Assembly (NCBI RefSeq): GCF_003311645.1
Contig: NZ_QEST01000235.1
Coordinates: 186,001 to 250,000, forward strand
Source of the DNA: Streptomyces sp. PT12
Lineage (GTDB): Bacteria; Actinomycetota; Actinomycetes; Streptomycetales; Streptomycetaceae
Direction: 5' to 3'
Length of the DNA: 64,000 nucleotides
Under the pieces are notes generated by a model. It searched no databases and was not told the origin of the DNA. It saw only the letters and a program-made list of their open reading frames with translations. This document shows, in pieces, positions 8,237-17,420 of the stretch. A program made the translations under genes and the position numbers. The number at the start of each line of letters is the position of its first letter. Within the stretch, counting starts at the first letter, position 1.

Positions 8237-8260
8237 GGGGGTGGGGCTGCCCCCACCCCC
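8237..8260 (+). terminator. Strong GC hairpin after the XRE gene
   Basis: GGGGGTGGGG, a CTGC loop and CCCCACCCCC form a perfect 10-bp stem beginning right at the stop codon. There is no T-run, as is common for streptomycete terminators. Confidence 0.65.
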
Positions 8261-8342
8261 GAGAGGCCCGAGTACCGGATGGCATACGATCCCCCCGACT
8301 CCGTAGCGTCACAGGCAACCGATGCGTAAGGGGCGAGGGGAC

Positions 8343-9536
8343 ATGGGGATACGGGGAACGACCTGGACTCGGGCGGGACTTGCCGCGGGGGCGCTCGTCC
8401 TCACCGCCCTGGTGACCGAGACGGCGTCAGGGGGGACGGGCACGGTCAGCGGCTCCGAGCTGAAGCGCGACGCCGAGGCCGTCCACGCCACGGGCGCGAC
8501 GGGCGTCATCGCCGCCGCCGAGGACGAGGAGGGCCGCAACGCCAGGGCGCGCGCCGGGGTCGCCGACCTCGACGACGACGCGCCCGTGCCCCACGACGCG
8601 TACTACCGCGTGGGCAGCGACACCAAGACGTTCACCGCCGTCGTCGCCCTCCAGCTCGTCGCCGAGGGCAGGCTCGGCCTCGACGACACGGTGGAGCGCT
8701 GGCTGCCCGGGCTGGTGCGGGGCAACGGCAACGACGGCGCGCGCATCACCCTCGACAACCTCCTCAGGCAGACCAGCGGCCTGCCCGACTACACCGAGGT
8801 CCTCTTCGCCGACCCCGGCGAACTCACCCCCGACGCCTACCTGGAGAGCCGGTTCGCCGAGCGGAGCGACCAGGAGTTGGTGGCCCTCGCCCTGACCGAG
8901 CCCCCGCGCTGGCTGCCCGACGCCGACGACCCGGCGGGGGAGACCCGTTGGGGCTACTCCAACACCAACTACCTGCTCGCGGGCCTGATCATCGAGGCGG
9001 CCACGGGCAACTCCTGGGAGCGCGAGATCCACGAGCGCGTCATCGAGCCGCTCGGGCTCGACCACACCCTCACGCCCGGCACGTCCGCCTATGTGCCGCA
9101 CCCCACCGCCGCCGGATACACCCGCTTCCCCGGCCGCGAGGAGCTGACCGAGACGACGCTGGCCGTGGGCGGTGGCCCCGACGGCGGCATCATCAGCACC
9201 ACCGCCGACATGAACACGTTCCTCAGGGCGCTCATGGACGGCACCCTGCTCGAGCCCGAGCAGCTGGCCGAGATGAAACGCACCGTGCCCGCCGAGGAGT
9301 TCGGCGGCCCTGGCACGGGCTACGGGCTCGGCATCGCGTGGGCGCCACGCTGCGGCGGTGACGAGGGGCTGTGGTTCCACGGCGGCACGTCGTTCGGCAC
9401 GATCTCCGAGGGCGCCGTCACCGACGACGGCTCGGCCGCCGCGTCGGCCGCCGTTTTCACGATGAGCCTTGACGAGCGCCAGACGGAGCAGGACACCGCC
9501 ACCCGCGCCCTGATCGACCACGCCCTGTGCGAGTGA
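8343..9536 (+). CDS. Secreted serine hydrolase (class C beta-lactamase / DD-peptidase family)
   Basis: 397 residues. ATG 8343 follows GGGGCGAGGGGAC; an in-frame ATG at 8322 is the alternative. The N-terminus is a signal peptide (AGLAAGALVLTALVTETASG). All three penicillin-recognising motifs are present: Ser92-x-x-Lys95 in VGSDTKTFT, Tyr205-x-Asn207 in WGYSNTNY, and HGGTSFG with His346 in the KTG position. Such enzymes act outside the membrane as D,D-peptidases, esterases or aminopeptidases; true beta-lactamase activity cannot be read from sequence. The C-terminus ends in DHALCE, typical of the streptomycete serine-hydrolase group. Confidence 0.87.
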   Translation: MGIRGTTWTRAGLAAGALVLTALVTETASGGTGTVSGSELKRDAEAVHATGATGVIAAAEDEEGRNARARAGVADLDDDAPVPHDAYYRVGSDTKTFTAVVALQLVAEGRLGLDDTVERWLPGLVRGNGNDGARITLDNLLRQTSGLPDYTEVLFADPGELTPDAYLESRFAERSDQELVALALTEPPRWLPDADDPAGETRWGYSNTNYLLAGLIIEAATGNSWEREIHERVIEPLGLDHTLTPGTSAYVPHPTAAGYTRFPGREELTETTLAVGGGPDGGIISTTADMNTFLRALMDGTLLEPEQLAEMKRTVPAEEFGGPGTGYGLGIAWAPRCGGDEGLWFHGGTSFGTISEGAVTDDGSAAASAAVFTMSLDERQTEQDTATRALIDHALCE

Positions 9537-9629
9537 ACGCGCCCGCCCCGCGAACCGGGGACGATCACCATAGGGTCATGGCGCGCCACGCGTCGTGAGC
9601 GGAGGGCGGCGTTCACCGCGGACGACCCG

Positions 9630-12176
9630 ATGGACCGGGAGGCGTTCGAGACCCACTGGGCGCGCGTCCGCGGGGACTCAGGTCACCCGAATGCGCCGGG
9701 CGGCGTCGCCGACGCCCCTCGGGTCCGCGACAGTGAGGACGTGAGTACTCCCTCGCCCCCGTCCCCGCCCGTGCCAGGCAGCGGCCTTGTCGTGCTCGTG
9801 CTCGGCGTGGACGGCGAGGTGCTGGCGACCACGCCGGGCACGGAGACCCTGACGGGGCGTCCGCCGTCCCGGCTGCACGGCCGCCCCCTGGACGAGGTGG
9901 TGCGCGCGCCCGCCCCGTGGCAGACGCTCGCCGGGCGCTTCGACCCGCTCACCGCCGAGCTGAGCCGCCCCGACGGGCGCACGATACGGGTGCGGCTCGA
10001 CGTGCTCGCGGTGCCCGAGGGGAACGGGGCTCGGCACGTGGTGATGATGGCGGCGGAGTCGGCCGCGTGCCGGGAGGACGAGGACGAGGCGGTGGTGCGG
10101 TCGCTGTTCTCGCAGGCGAACATCGGCATGGTCATCCACGACGCGGACCTGCGCGTCACGCGCCTGAGCTTGCCGTCCGGCGCGTTCCCCCCGCACGGCG
10201 AGCCCATGGTGGAACGCCCGCTGCCGCAGCCGCTCGACGAGCTGATCGTCCCCGAGGACGCGGACGCCATCCTGGAACGCCTGCGCGGCGTGGCGGCCAC
10301 CGGGGAGCCCCAGGTCAACTACGAGCAGTCGGCCCGCCTGAAGCGGACGCCCGAACGCGAGCGGGTGCTGTCGCTCTCGTCGCTGCCCCTGGACGGCGGC
10401 CGGGGGCAACTGATCGGCGTGGCCAGCGTGTTCGCTGATGTGACCGAGCAACACCGCTCCAGGCGGCGGGTCGCGCTGCTGCACTCGGCGGCGCAGCGCA
10501 TCGGCGTCTCGCTCGATGTGGCCAAGGAGGCCGACGAGTTGGCGCGCGTCCTCGTCCCCGACTTCGCCGACCTGGTGGCCGTCGACTTGTCCGAGGCGGT
10601 CCTGGAGGGGGACGAGCCCGGGCAGGTGACGTTCGGCGTGCCGACACGGCGGGTGGCGGGGGCGTCGGCGCGCGGGCGGTGGCCCGACGAGGTGATCCCG
10701 GTGGGGGCGTCCTTCCGCGTCGAGCACGCGCGGGGCATCGGCCGCTACGAGAGGCCCGCGACGCTCGAGCCGCGTCGCGAGGACCTGTGGGTGCGGACCA
10801 CGGGGGGCGCGTCGGCGACCGCGGTGGAGGGGCGTTCGCTGGTGCCGCCCGAGCCGGGGTCGCTCATGGTCGTGTCGCTGCGGGCCAGGGGCCTGGCGCT
10901 TGGGGTGGTGGCGCTGTGGCGCTACTCGCGCTCGGGCCCGTTCGAGCGCGAGGACGCGGACACGGCCGAGGAGGTGGGGTCGCGCGCCTCGCTCGGCCTG
11001 GACAACGCGCGCCGGTACCTGCGGGAGCGCAGAACGGTGGAGACGCTTCAGCGCAACCTGCTGCCGCAGCCGGTCTTCGACCTCAAGGCGGCGCAGACGT
11101 CCGGGAGTTATGTGCCCGCGGGGACGGCGGCCGGGCTCGGCGGCACGTGGTATGACGTCATCCCGCTGTCGTCGGCGCGCGTGGCGTTCGTGGTGGGCGA
11201 CGTGGCCGGGCACGGCCTCGCGGCGGCGGCCACGATGGGGCGGCTGCGCACCGCCGTGCAGACGCTCGCCGACCTCGACCTGGCGCCCGACGAGCTGCTG
11301 ACGCGCCTGGACGACCTGGCCATCAGGCTCGCGGACGTGGAGCCGCACGTCGAGGGCAGCGCGGGCGCGGTCGGCGCCACGTGCCTGTACTGCGTGTACG
11401 ACCCGGTGACCCGCGAGTGCGAGATGGCGGCGGCCGGGCGGCAGCCGCCGATGATCGTGCTCCCCGGCGAGCGGCCCGAGCCCGCGCCGCTCAAGCCGGG
11501 CCCCGTGCTCGGCGTCGGCGCGGCCCCGTTCGAGCTGGCGCGGCTGAGCCTGGCGCCGGGGAGCACGCTGGTGATGTTCAACGACGAGCTGGTGGCCGAG
11601 CCGACGGGGGAGCCGCGCCATGGCGTCCCCGCGGAGACGTCCGAGCAGCGCATCGAGCGGCTGAGGGACATCCTGGCGGGGCACGGCGCCGATGGCTTGC
11701 CCGCGGAGATCGGGCAGGCGGTGCTCGACGCGCTGCAACCGGCCCGCTCCCCGGCGAACGACGTCGTGCTGCTCGTCGCGCGCGTGCAGGCGCTGCCCGA
11801 CGGCATGGTGGCGTCGTGGACGTACCCCGCGGACCCCGCGGTGGTGGGCGACGCGCGCGTCGCGGTCACGCGGCAGCTGACGGAGTGGGGGCTCGCGGCC
11901 AACGCGTTCTCGACGGAGCTGATCGTCAGCGAGCTGGTGACCAACGCGATCCGCTGGGCCGGGGGGCCGGTCGGCCTGCGGCTCATCCGCGACGAGACGC
12001 TGATCGTCGAGGTGTCCGACCCCAGCGAGACGCAGCCGCACCTGCGCAGCCCGCGTTCGACGGACGAGGGGGGTCGCGGCCTCTTCCTGGTCGCGCAGCT
12101 GGCCCACCGCTGGGGCAGCCGCTACACCCCGAGCGGCAAGACGATCTGGACCGAGCAGCCCTTCGAGGGGGAGTGA
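9630..12176 (+). CDS. PAS/GAF - PP2C (SpoIIE) phosphatase - HATPase signalling protein
   Basis: 848 residues if started at ATG 9630; GTG 9741 would drop 37 residues. After a Pro-rich leader come a PAS-like region (about 50-140), a second PAS segment ending GVASVFADVTEQHRS (about 150-275), and a GAF-like domain (about 285-465). The PP2C/SpoIIE domain contains LQRNLLPQP, GGTWYDVIPL and FVVGDVAGHGLAAAATMG, with its last metal-Asp region as MFNDELVAE, where YTDGLVE is usual. A GHKL ATPase domain closes the protein (STELIVSELVTNAIRWAG, then GGRGLFLVAQLAHRWG). This resembles anti-sigma partner-switching proteins that dephosphorylate anti-anti-sigma factors and phosphorylate them through the HATPase. 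It is cytoplasmic; no partner gene is adjacent. Confidence 0.88.
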   Translation: MDREAFETHWARVRGDSGHPNAPGGVADAPRVRDSEDVSTPSPPSPPVPGSGLVVLVLGVDGEVLATTPGTETLTGRPPSRLHGRPLDEVVRAPAPWQTLAGRFDPLTAELSRPDGRTIRVRLDVLAVPEGNGARHVVMMAAESAACREDEDEAVVRSLFSQANIGMVIHDADLRVTRLSLPSGAFPPHGEPMVERPLPQPLDELIVPEDADAILERLRGVAATGEPQVNYEQSARLKRTPERERVLSLSSLPLDGGRGQLIGVASVFADVTEQHRSRRRVALLHSAAQRIGVSLDVAKEADELARVLVPDFADLVAVDLSEAVLEGDEPGQVTFGVPTRRVAGASARGRWPDEVIPVGASFRVEHARGIGRYERPATLEPRREDLWVRTTGGASATAVEGRSLVPPEPGSLMVVSLRARGLALGVVALWRYSRSGPFEREDADTAEEVGSRASLGLDNARRYLRERRTVETLQRNLLPQPVFDLKAAQTSGSYVPAGTAAGLGGTWYDVIPLSSARVAFVVGDVAGHGLAAAATMGRLRTAVQTLADLDLAPDELLTRLDDLAIRLADVEPHVEGSAGAVGATCLYCVYDPVTRECEMAAAGRQPPMIVLPGERPEPAPLKPGPVLGVGAAPFELARLSLAPGSTLVMFNDELVAEPTGEPRHGVPAETSEQRIERLRDILAGHGADGLPAEIGQAVLDALQPARSPANDVVLLVARVQALPDGMVASWTYPADPAVVGDARVAVTRQLTEWGLAANAFSTELIVSELVTNAIRWAGGPVGLRLIRDETLIVEVSDPSETQPHLRSPRSTDEGGRGLFLVAQLAHRWGSRYTPSGKTIWTEQPFEGE

Positions 12177-12289
12177 GGCGCGCCCCCTTCGGCCTGTTGC
12201 ACAGCTGTGACAACCGATGGGGCGGCCGCCGGGTCGATGCGGTGTCGCGGTCTCCACCGCGCGCCGTGCGACAGAAAGCGAGCCGCCTC

Positions 12290-13609
12290 ATGGGTTCCCC
12301 TCGGCACCACGACGAAGAACGGCACCGGGCGACCGGCCGCAGAACCGTCCTGCGCCTTGGCGCCCTCGGCGTCATCGGCGCGGGCGGCGGCTACGCGCTG
12401 ACCCGCTACCTCAGGGGCACGGAGGGCTCGGCCAACGCCGCGGACCGGCCTGGCGGCGGCGACCCCGAGCCGAGCCCGGGCCCCGAGCCAGGGCCCGAGC
12501 CAGAGCCAGAGCCGGGACCGAGCGTCGACAACCCCCGCCTCATCGGCGACGGTTCGACCGCCGACACCGGGCCCCAGCCGCACCAGCCCGAGCCGGAGCG
12601 GCTGGCCAGGGGCGAACGGCCGCCGCAGTTCGTGGTCGTCTCGTGGGACGGCGCTGCGGCGCTCGGGGACGGCCAGTTCGACCGCTTCCTCGACCTGGCC
12701 CGCGACCTCGGCGCGGCCATGACGTTCTTCCTCTCGGGGCTCTATCTGCTGCCCGAGGCGCGGGCGCGGCGTTACGTGCCCCCGAACAACCCCGTCGGCG
12801 CCTCGGACATCGGCTACCTCACCGACGACCACATCCGCGAGACGATCGTCAGGCTGCGCACCGCGTGGCTCGAAGGGCACGAGATAGGCACCCACTTCAA
12901 TGGCCACTTCTGCGGGGGCGCGGGCTCGGTCGAGCACTGGACCGCGGACGACTGGCGCGACGAGATCGACCAGGCCGTCGCGTTCGTCACCGAGTGGCGC
13001 ACCCACACCGGCTTCGACGACCTCGACCCGCTGCCGTTCGACTACCGCGAGGAGCTGGTCGGCGGCCGAACGCCCTGCCTGCTCGGCCAGTCCGCGCTCC
13101 TGCCCGTCGCCGCCGAGCTGGGCTGGCGCTACGACGCCAGCTCGCCCGGCGGCCTTCAGACCTGGCCGGTGCGCAGCGCCGAGGGACCGTGGGACTTCCC
13201 GCTCCAGACCGTTCCGTTCCCCGGGCACGACTTCGAGGTGCTGTCGATGGACTACAGCATGCTCGCCAACCAGTCGGGCGGCGCCACCGACGGCGACCCC
13301 GCGCTCCACGCCACGTGGCGCGAGGAGGCGAGGGGCGCGTTCGTCGCCGGGTTCGAGCGGGCATACGATTCCAATCGCGCGCCACTGTTCATCGGCAATC
13401 ACTTCGAGCAGTGGAACGGCGGCATCTACATGGACGCGGTGGAAGACGCGCTGCGCGAGATGGCGAGCCGCCCCGACGTGCGCTTCGTCTCGTTCCGCCA
13501 GCTCTGTGACTGGCTCGAGGTCCAGGATCCCCAGGTCGTCGCCAACCTCCAGGGCCTTGCGGTGGGCGAGAGTCCCATGGCGGGATGGGAGACGGTGGTG
13601 ACGGGATAG
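12290..13609 (+). CDS. Tat-exported polysaccharide-deacetylase-like protein
   Basis: 439 residues from ATG 12290. The N-terminus has a twin-arginine signal (TGRRTVLRLGALGVIGAGGG), then a Pro-Glu-Gly linker (about residues 55-85) encoded by short GAGCC-rich repeats. The catalytic region opens QFVVVSWDGAAALGDGQFDR, and later has GHEIGTHFNGHFC, RTPCLLGQ and APLFIGNHFEQWNGG. These match the NodB-like fold of the actinobacterial secreted polysaccharide-deacetylase group: the Asp in SWDG and the His pair in GTHFNGH would be metal ligands. The canonical TFDDGP is absent, so activity is less certain than for the gene at 5332. The gene stands just upstream of an ECF sigma factor. Confidence 0.8.
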   Translation: MGSPRHHDEERHRATGRRTVLRLGALGVIGAGGGYALTRYLRGTEGSANAADRPGGGDPEPSPGPEPGPEPEPEPGPSVDNPRLIGDGSTADTGPQPHQPEPERLARGERPPQFVVVSWDGAAALGDGQFDRFLDLARDLGAAMTFFLSGLYLLPEARARRYVPPNNPVGASDIGYLTDDHIRETIVRLRTAWLEGHEIGTHFNGHFCGGAGSVEHWTADDWRDEIDQAVAFVTEWRTHTGFDDLDPLPFDYREELVGGRTPCLLGQSALLPVAAELGWRYDASSPGGLQTWPVRSAEGPWDFPLQTVPFPGHDFEVLSMDYSMLANQSGGATDGDPALHATWREEARGAFVAGFERAYDSNRAPLFIGNHFEQWNGGIYMDAVEDALREMASRPDVRFVSFRQLCDWLEVQDPQVVANLQGLAVGESPMAGWETVVTG

Positions 13610-13636
13610 CGGGGGTTCGGTCATGAGGGCGGAGAT

Positions 13637-14125
13637 ATGAGCGGGGAGCGCGAGGCGGAGCGGCTCTTCGAGGACTTCTATCCCCGGCTCGCGGGCTGGT
13701 GCCGCGGCCTCGTGGACGGCGACGCGGTGGCGCACGACATCGCGTCCGAGGCGTTCACCCGGCTCTGGTCCCGCTGGGGCACCGTGCGCAGCCCCGAGTC
13801 ATACCTGTTCAGCGTGGCCGCCAACCTGGTCAAGGACCACTGGCGCACCCGCGAGCGCGAACGCCGCACCACCCGGCACCTGAGCGCCGAAAGCCGCGAG
13901 CACGCCCCGGCCGCCGACCAGGGCATGGATGTGCGCTCCCTGGTGGAGTCGCTGCCCGAGCGGCTGCGCGTGCCGGTTCTTCTGTACTACTACGCCGGGC
14001 TGCCGGTGGACGAGATCGCCTCGGTCCTCCGCCGCAGGCCCGGCACCGTCAAGAGCGACCTTCACCAAGCCCGACAACGACTGCGGAGCGCCCTGAGGGG
14101 GTTGCATGACATCACCACGCCATGA
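13637..14125 (+). CDS. ECF RNA polymerase sigma factor
   Basis: 162 residues; GGCGGAGAT precedes ATG 13637. Sigma region 2 reads HDIASEAFTRLWSRWGTVRS and SYLFSVAANLVKDHWRTRER; region 4 reads SLPERLRVPVLLYYYAGLPV, DEIASVLRRRPGTVKSDLHQ and ARQRLRSAL. It is a compact SigE/SigK-type ECF factor without extensions. It overlaps the next gene by 20 bases; that gene has a short cytosolic segment and one membrane span, the architecture expected of an anti-sigma partner. Its targets and inducing signal are unknown. Confidence 0.92.
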   Translation: MSGEREAERLFEDFYPRLAGWCRGLVDGDAVAHDIASEAFTRLWSRWGTVRSPESYLFSVAANLVKDHWRTRERERRTTRHLSAESREHAPAADQGMDVRSLVESLPERLRVPVLLYYYAGLPVDEIASVLRRRPGTVKSDLHQARQRLRSALRGLHDITTP

Positions 14126-14960
14126 GGGCGGCCCCGAGCCGTCCGAGCTCACCGAGGTCTTCGGTGCGCCGGTGTCCCCGCTGGCACCGCCGCCCGGCGC
14201 GTTCGCCGAGGCCCGTCGCCGCGCCGCGGCGCGGCGCCGCCGCGGGGTGGCGGCCGCGGGCGTGGCCGCCGCGGTGTGCGTCGCGGGCTCGGCCGCGCTG
14301 CTCGGCCTGACCCGCGGGGGCGACGAGGCGCCGGGCCCGCCCGTGGCCGACGGTGGGCCCGCGCCCGAGCGGGACCGCGACACGGCGGGAACGACCGCCC
14401 CCGCCGAGCCCGAGGAGTCCGCCCCCGCCGAGCCCACCGCGCCGACCGATCCTGTGCCCGATGACGAACAGCCGCCGCCGACCACCGAGGGCGCCCCATC
14501 GGCCGAGGGCTCGCCCCCGGCCACCCCCGCGTGCGCGAGCGCCGCGCTCGCCCTGGCCGCGGGGCAGCCCGACGGCGCGGCGGGCTCGCTCACCATCCCG
14601 CTGGAGTTCACCAACGAGGGCGAGGTGACGTGCGCGCTGGTCGGCTACCCCGGCGTCTCGCTGACCAGCGCGGAGGGCGGGGGCGAGCGGGTCGGGGCAC
14701 CGGCGCGGCGTGGCGAGGAGCGCGGCCAGGCCGTCCCGGTCGAGCTGGCGCCGGGCGAGGCCGCGCTCGCCGACCTCAGGGTGGGCACCGCGGAGAACTA
14801 CCCGGCCGAGGACTGCGAGCCCGAACCCGCCGGTGGCCTGCGGGTCTTCCCCCCGGACGAGACCGAGGCCCTGTTCCTGCCGTTCGACGGGCTGACGGCC
14901 TGCGCGAACGACGGCGTCGCGCTGCTCGCGGTCACCGTCGTCTACGAGGCGCCCGCATAG
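14106..14960 (+). CDS. DUF4232 single-span membrane protein, possible anti-sigma partner
   Basis: 284 residues. A short cytoplasmic segment with Arg-rich [15 protein letters not shown] precedes one membrane helix ([19 protein letters not shown], about 40-60), a long Pro/Glu/Thr-rich stalk (about 65-140) and an extracellular domain. That domain reads [26 protein letters not shown], then [16 protein letters not shown] and [19 protein letters not shown]. These are DUF4232 hallmarks, with four Cys that probably pair. The 20-base overlap with the sigma gene means strict coupling, so I infer membrane sequestration or sensing for that sigma. No classical zinc anti-sigma motif is visible. Confidence 0.8.
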   Translation: MTSPRHEGGPEPSELTEVFGAPVSPLAPPPGAFAEARRRAAARRRRGVAAAGVAAAVCVAGSAALLGLTRGGDEAPGPPVADGGPAPERDRDTAGTTAPAEPEESAPAEPTAPTDPVPDDEQPPPTTEGAPSAEGSPPATPACASAALALAAGQPDGAAGSLTIPLEFTNEGEVTCALVGYPGVSLTSAEGGGERVGAPARRGEERGQAVPVELAPGEAALADLRVGTAENYPAEDCEPEPAGGLRVFPPDETEALFLPFDGLTACANDGVALLAVTVVYEAPA

Positions 14961-15604
14961 GGGCGCGCCTCGCGCTTCCCGCTTCCCGCGCGGGTTGTGC
15001 CGTGGGGCGGCTCATGGCTGGACGTCCTCCCGTTCGCCGTCGGCCGGGTGTCTGGTGTGGTGGGGTGCGGGTCAGTGATGGCACCTACGGGGGAGGGGGC
15101 GTCGGGTGACCGGCCGTCCCGGTAAACGGCAGCTCTCGTCGCTGGCCGGGACCGTTCGCCGAACGGGCGCAGCCGCGACCGTAGGTGGCGGACGCCGTGC
15201 CGCGCGAGCCGTTCCCCCGGGGGTTCGCGCTCGGGCGGCAGCGTCATCAGCGGGCGCCCATCGGCCACCTCGCGCACCTCGAACTCGGGGGTGGCGACCA
15301 CGCCGCGCACCAGCCCGGGAGGCGCGGCGAGCCGCGGCAGGAACGCGGGCGACGCGTGCCGAAGGGCCAGCCCACCGGACCGTGAGCAGCCGGTCGACGT
15401 CCGCCGCGCCCACCGAGGCGCGCAGCGCGCCCCGCGCCGACAGCGCCCGCACGGCCCAAGTTCCGCCGCCGAGCCGCGGCGCGTCGGCCGCGTCCGCGTG
15501 TCAGGTACGCGCCCCGCGGCCGCGCCGACTACGGTGGGCAGGCCGCCGCGGCGGCGACCCCATGGCGTTCCCCCTCTCGAACGTGTGCTGGGAGCGGCTT
15601 CCCC
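14961..15604 (-). pseudogene. Debris region, probable FAD-dependent oxidoreductase remnant
   Basis: These 640 bases contain no intact gene. Read leftward from about 15470, one frame gives [20 protein letters not shown] and [12 protein letters not shown]. After a frame change near 15378, another reads [20 protein letters not shown], then [20 protein letters not shown], ending around 15120. The last segment resembles the C-terminal half of DAO-type FAD oxidoreductases (GVVxTPxxEVRExADGR). There is no start, no FAD-binding GxGxxG and at least one frameshift. The family call is tentative; the broken state is clear. The stretch also includes the second copy of the intergenic repeat. Confidence 0.45.
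15066..15098 (+). repeat. Intergenic repeat, copy 2
   Basis: TGCGGGTCAGTGATGGCACC followed by TACGGGGGAGGGG matches 5072-5105 at about 30 of 34 positions with a one-base gap. It lies downstream of the DUF4232 gene in non-coding DNA. Confidence 0.5.
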
Positions 15605-16678
15605 ATGCATGAGCCCGCAGACACCTCGGCGCCCCGCGCCCGGCCGACCAGGCTGCGGCACACCCGCCCCACCGACCCCGGCTTCCTGCGCAGGCACCAC
15701 GGGCGCGGCTTCCGCTACCTGGACGCCGCGGGGCGCACGCTGCGGGACGCGGCGGCGCTCGAACGCATCAAGGCCCTGGTCATCCCGCCCGCCTGGCGCG
15801 ACGTGTGGATCTGCGCCCACCCCAACGGCCACCTCCAGGCCGTCGGCACCGACGCCGCGGGCCGCCGCCAGTACCTGTACCACGCGCAGTTCCGCGCCGA
15901 GCAGGAGCGGGCCAAGCACGCCCATGTGCTCGACGTCGCCGAGGCGCTGCCCCGCATCCGCGAGGCGGCTGGCGGCCATCTCGGCCAGCGCGGCCTGACC
16001 GCGGAGCGCGTGCTCGGCAGCGCCATGCGCCTGCTCGACATGGGCTTCTTCCGCATCGGCAGCGAGCGTTACACCGATCGGCACCAGACCTACGGGCTGA
16101 CCACCCTGCTGCGCGGCCACGTCCGCTGCGGTCCGAGCCGCGTCACGTTCACCTACCCGGGCAAGCACGGGCGGCAGCAGGACCAGGCGGTGATCGACCC
16201 CGAGGTGTGCCGCGCCGTCACCGCGCTCAAGCGCCGCCGCGGCGGCGGCGAGCGGCTGCTGGCGTACTGGCGCGACCGCGCCTGGCACGACGTCACGGGC
16301 GACGAGCTCAACGCCTACCTGCGGGAGCTCGGCGGGGTCGACGTCACCGCCAAGGACTTCCGCACATGGCACGGCACGGTGCTCGCCGCCGTCGGGCTCG
16401 CCGTCTCCGGCCACGCCGCCCGGAGCGAGACGGCCCGCCGCCGCGCCATCACGCGCGCCGTGCGCGAGGTCGCCGATTACCTCGGCAACACCCCGGCCGT
16501 GTGCCGCGCCTCCTACATCAACCCTCGCGTCATCGAGCTCTACGAGGACGGCGTCACCATGGAGCCCGTCCTCCACCGCCTCGGCTCCCACGCGGTGATC
16601 GGCACCCCCGCCACGCAAGGCCCCGTCGAGCAGGCCGTCCTCACCATGCTCCGCACCGGGCGCCCCCCGCTCGGCTGA
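15605..16678 (+). CDS. DNA topoisomerase IB (poxvirus-type)
   Basis: 357 residues. The N-terminal domain has [40 protein letters not shown] and [20 protein letters not shown], diagnostic of bacterial type IB topoisomerases. The catalytic domain has [31 protein letters not shown] and the nucleophile motif [14 protein letters not shown] with Tyr304. The Arg-Lys-Arg/His-Tyr set therefore appears complete. It should relax supercoils through a 3'-phosphotyrosyl intermediate without ATP. A weak GGAG at about 15592 precedes the start. It stands as the only intact gene between two stretches of gene debris. Confidence 0.92.
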   Translation: MHEPADTSAPRARPTRLRHTRPTDPGFLRRHHGRGFRYLDAAGRTLRDAAALERIKALVIPPAWRDVWICAHPNGHLQAVGTDAAGRRQYLYHAQFRAEQERAKHAHVLDVAEALPRIREAAGGHLGQRGLTAERVLGSAMRLLDMGFFRIGSERYTDRHQTYGLTTLLRGHVRCGPSRVTFTYPGKHGRQQDQAVIDPEVCRAVTALKRRRGGGERLLAYWRDRAWHDVTGDELNAYLRELGGVDVTAKDFRTWHGTVLAAVGLAVSGHAARSETARRRAITRAVREVADYLGNTPAVCRASYINPRVIELYEDGVTMEPVLHRLGSHAVIGTPATQGPVEQAVLTMLRTGRPPLG

Positions 16679-16744
16679 TCCCCGCCCGAGCGCGTGCGTC
16701 ACCGACGCACAGGTCACCCCGGCGTGCGGCACGGGCGCGGGGTC

Positions 16745-16990
16745 GGCGCCCGGGATGCCGTCGGCCAGCTCCCGCTGCCGCGCGAACGGGTACAGCCGGT
16801 CGGAGTCCACGCCCGCCACCAGCGTCCGCGCCGTCACCCGGCGCAGCGCCGCGGCGAGCCCGCCGCGCCCGCGCCCCACGTCGTGCGCGTTCATCGCCTC
16901 GGTGAGCACCACATAGCTGCCCGCGTCGAACCTCCGCACCAGCTTGGCCGCGTGGTGGTCCAGACACGACGCCACCCGGTAACGGCCCCC
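16745..16990 (-). pseudogene. Internal fragment of homoserine O-acetyltransferase (MetX)
   Basis: Read leftward, the frame gives [60 protein letters not shown] and [18 protein letters not shown]. This is almost textbook MetX (actinobacterial MetX: KFVRRFDAxSY...HDVGRGRGG...SDRLYP...QELAD), including the catalytic Asp in SDRLYP. The nucleophile-Ser half and the C-terminal catalytic His (GHDGFL) are absent, so only about 80 of some 370 residues remain, with no start codon. The gene cannot be functional here; methionine synthesis presumably relies on another locus. Confidence 0.8.
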
Positions 16991-17051
16991 GCGCGCCGGG
17001 TCGCCGCCGGTCAGGACGCTCCCTTCGCCCGACCGCCTCGTCCTCTCCCGA

Positions 17052-17065
17052 CCTTTCGCGAAAGG
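17052..17065. promoter_or_regulatory. CCTTTCGCGAAAGG perfect palindrome
   Basis: This 14-bp perfect inverted repeat ends six bases before GTG 17072. A related TTTCGCGAAA occurs 13 bases upstream of the sigma-factor start at 54128. The GAAAGG half also serves as a plausible Shine-Dalgarno, so an operator role is speculative. Confidence 0.3.
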
Positions 17066-17071
17066 CACGCC

Positions 17072-17368
17072 GTGACCCCCGATCCGGCTCCGCGTTTCTG
17101 GGACCACCGCTGGAACCCCCCGCCCGGCACCGCCCCGCCCGGCACCGCCCCGCGCGGCACCGTCGTCGTGCTGCCGGGCCGGGGCGAACACCCGGGCGTG
17201 TACGAGCGGTTGGGCCGCCGCCTGGCGTTCGACGGCTACCGCGTGGTGGCCGCCGACGAGGCGGGCCAAGGGCCGCGACCGCTGCCGGGCTCCCTCAACG
17301 ACGCGGGCCCCAGCCCCCGCGTGCCGCTCGGCGCCGACTCCGGCTACCTCACGGGCGGCGTTCTCTAG
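17072..17368 (+). pseudogene. C-terminally truncated alpha/beta hydrolase
   Basis: 98 codons from GTG 17072 with GAAAGG upstream. Residues 1-65 read [38 protein letters not shown] and [14 protein letters not shown], the N-terminal strands and helix of an alpha/beta hydrolase up to just past strand 4. The nucleophile elbow GxSxG, the acid and the His are missing. The frame ends in unrelated-looking [14 protein letters not shown] 12-bp repeat (CCCGGCACCGCC-like) encodes [14 protein letters not shown]. The family is normally about 250-300 residues, so this is a remnant or a small orphan protein of unknown use. It abuts the MetX fragment, another alpha/beta hydrolase on the other strand. Confidence 0.55.
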
Positions 17369-17420
17369 CGTTCATGAGACATCAAACGGTCAGGGGAACG
17401 CCCGTGCTCAGGGCGGCGGT

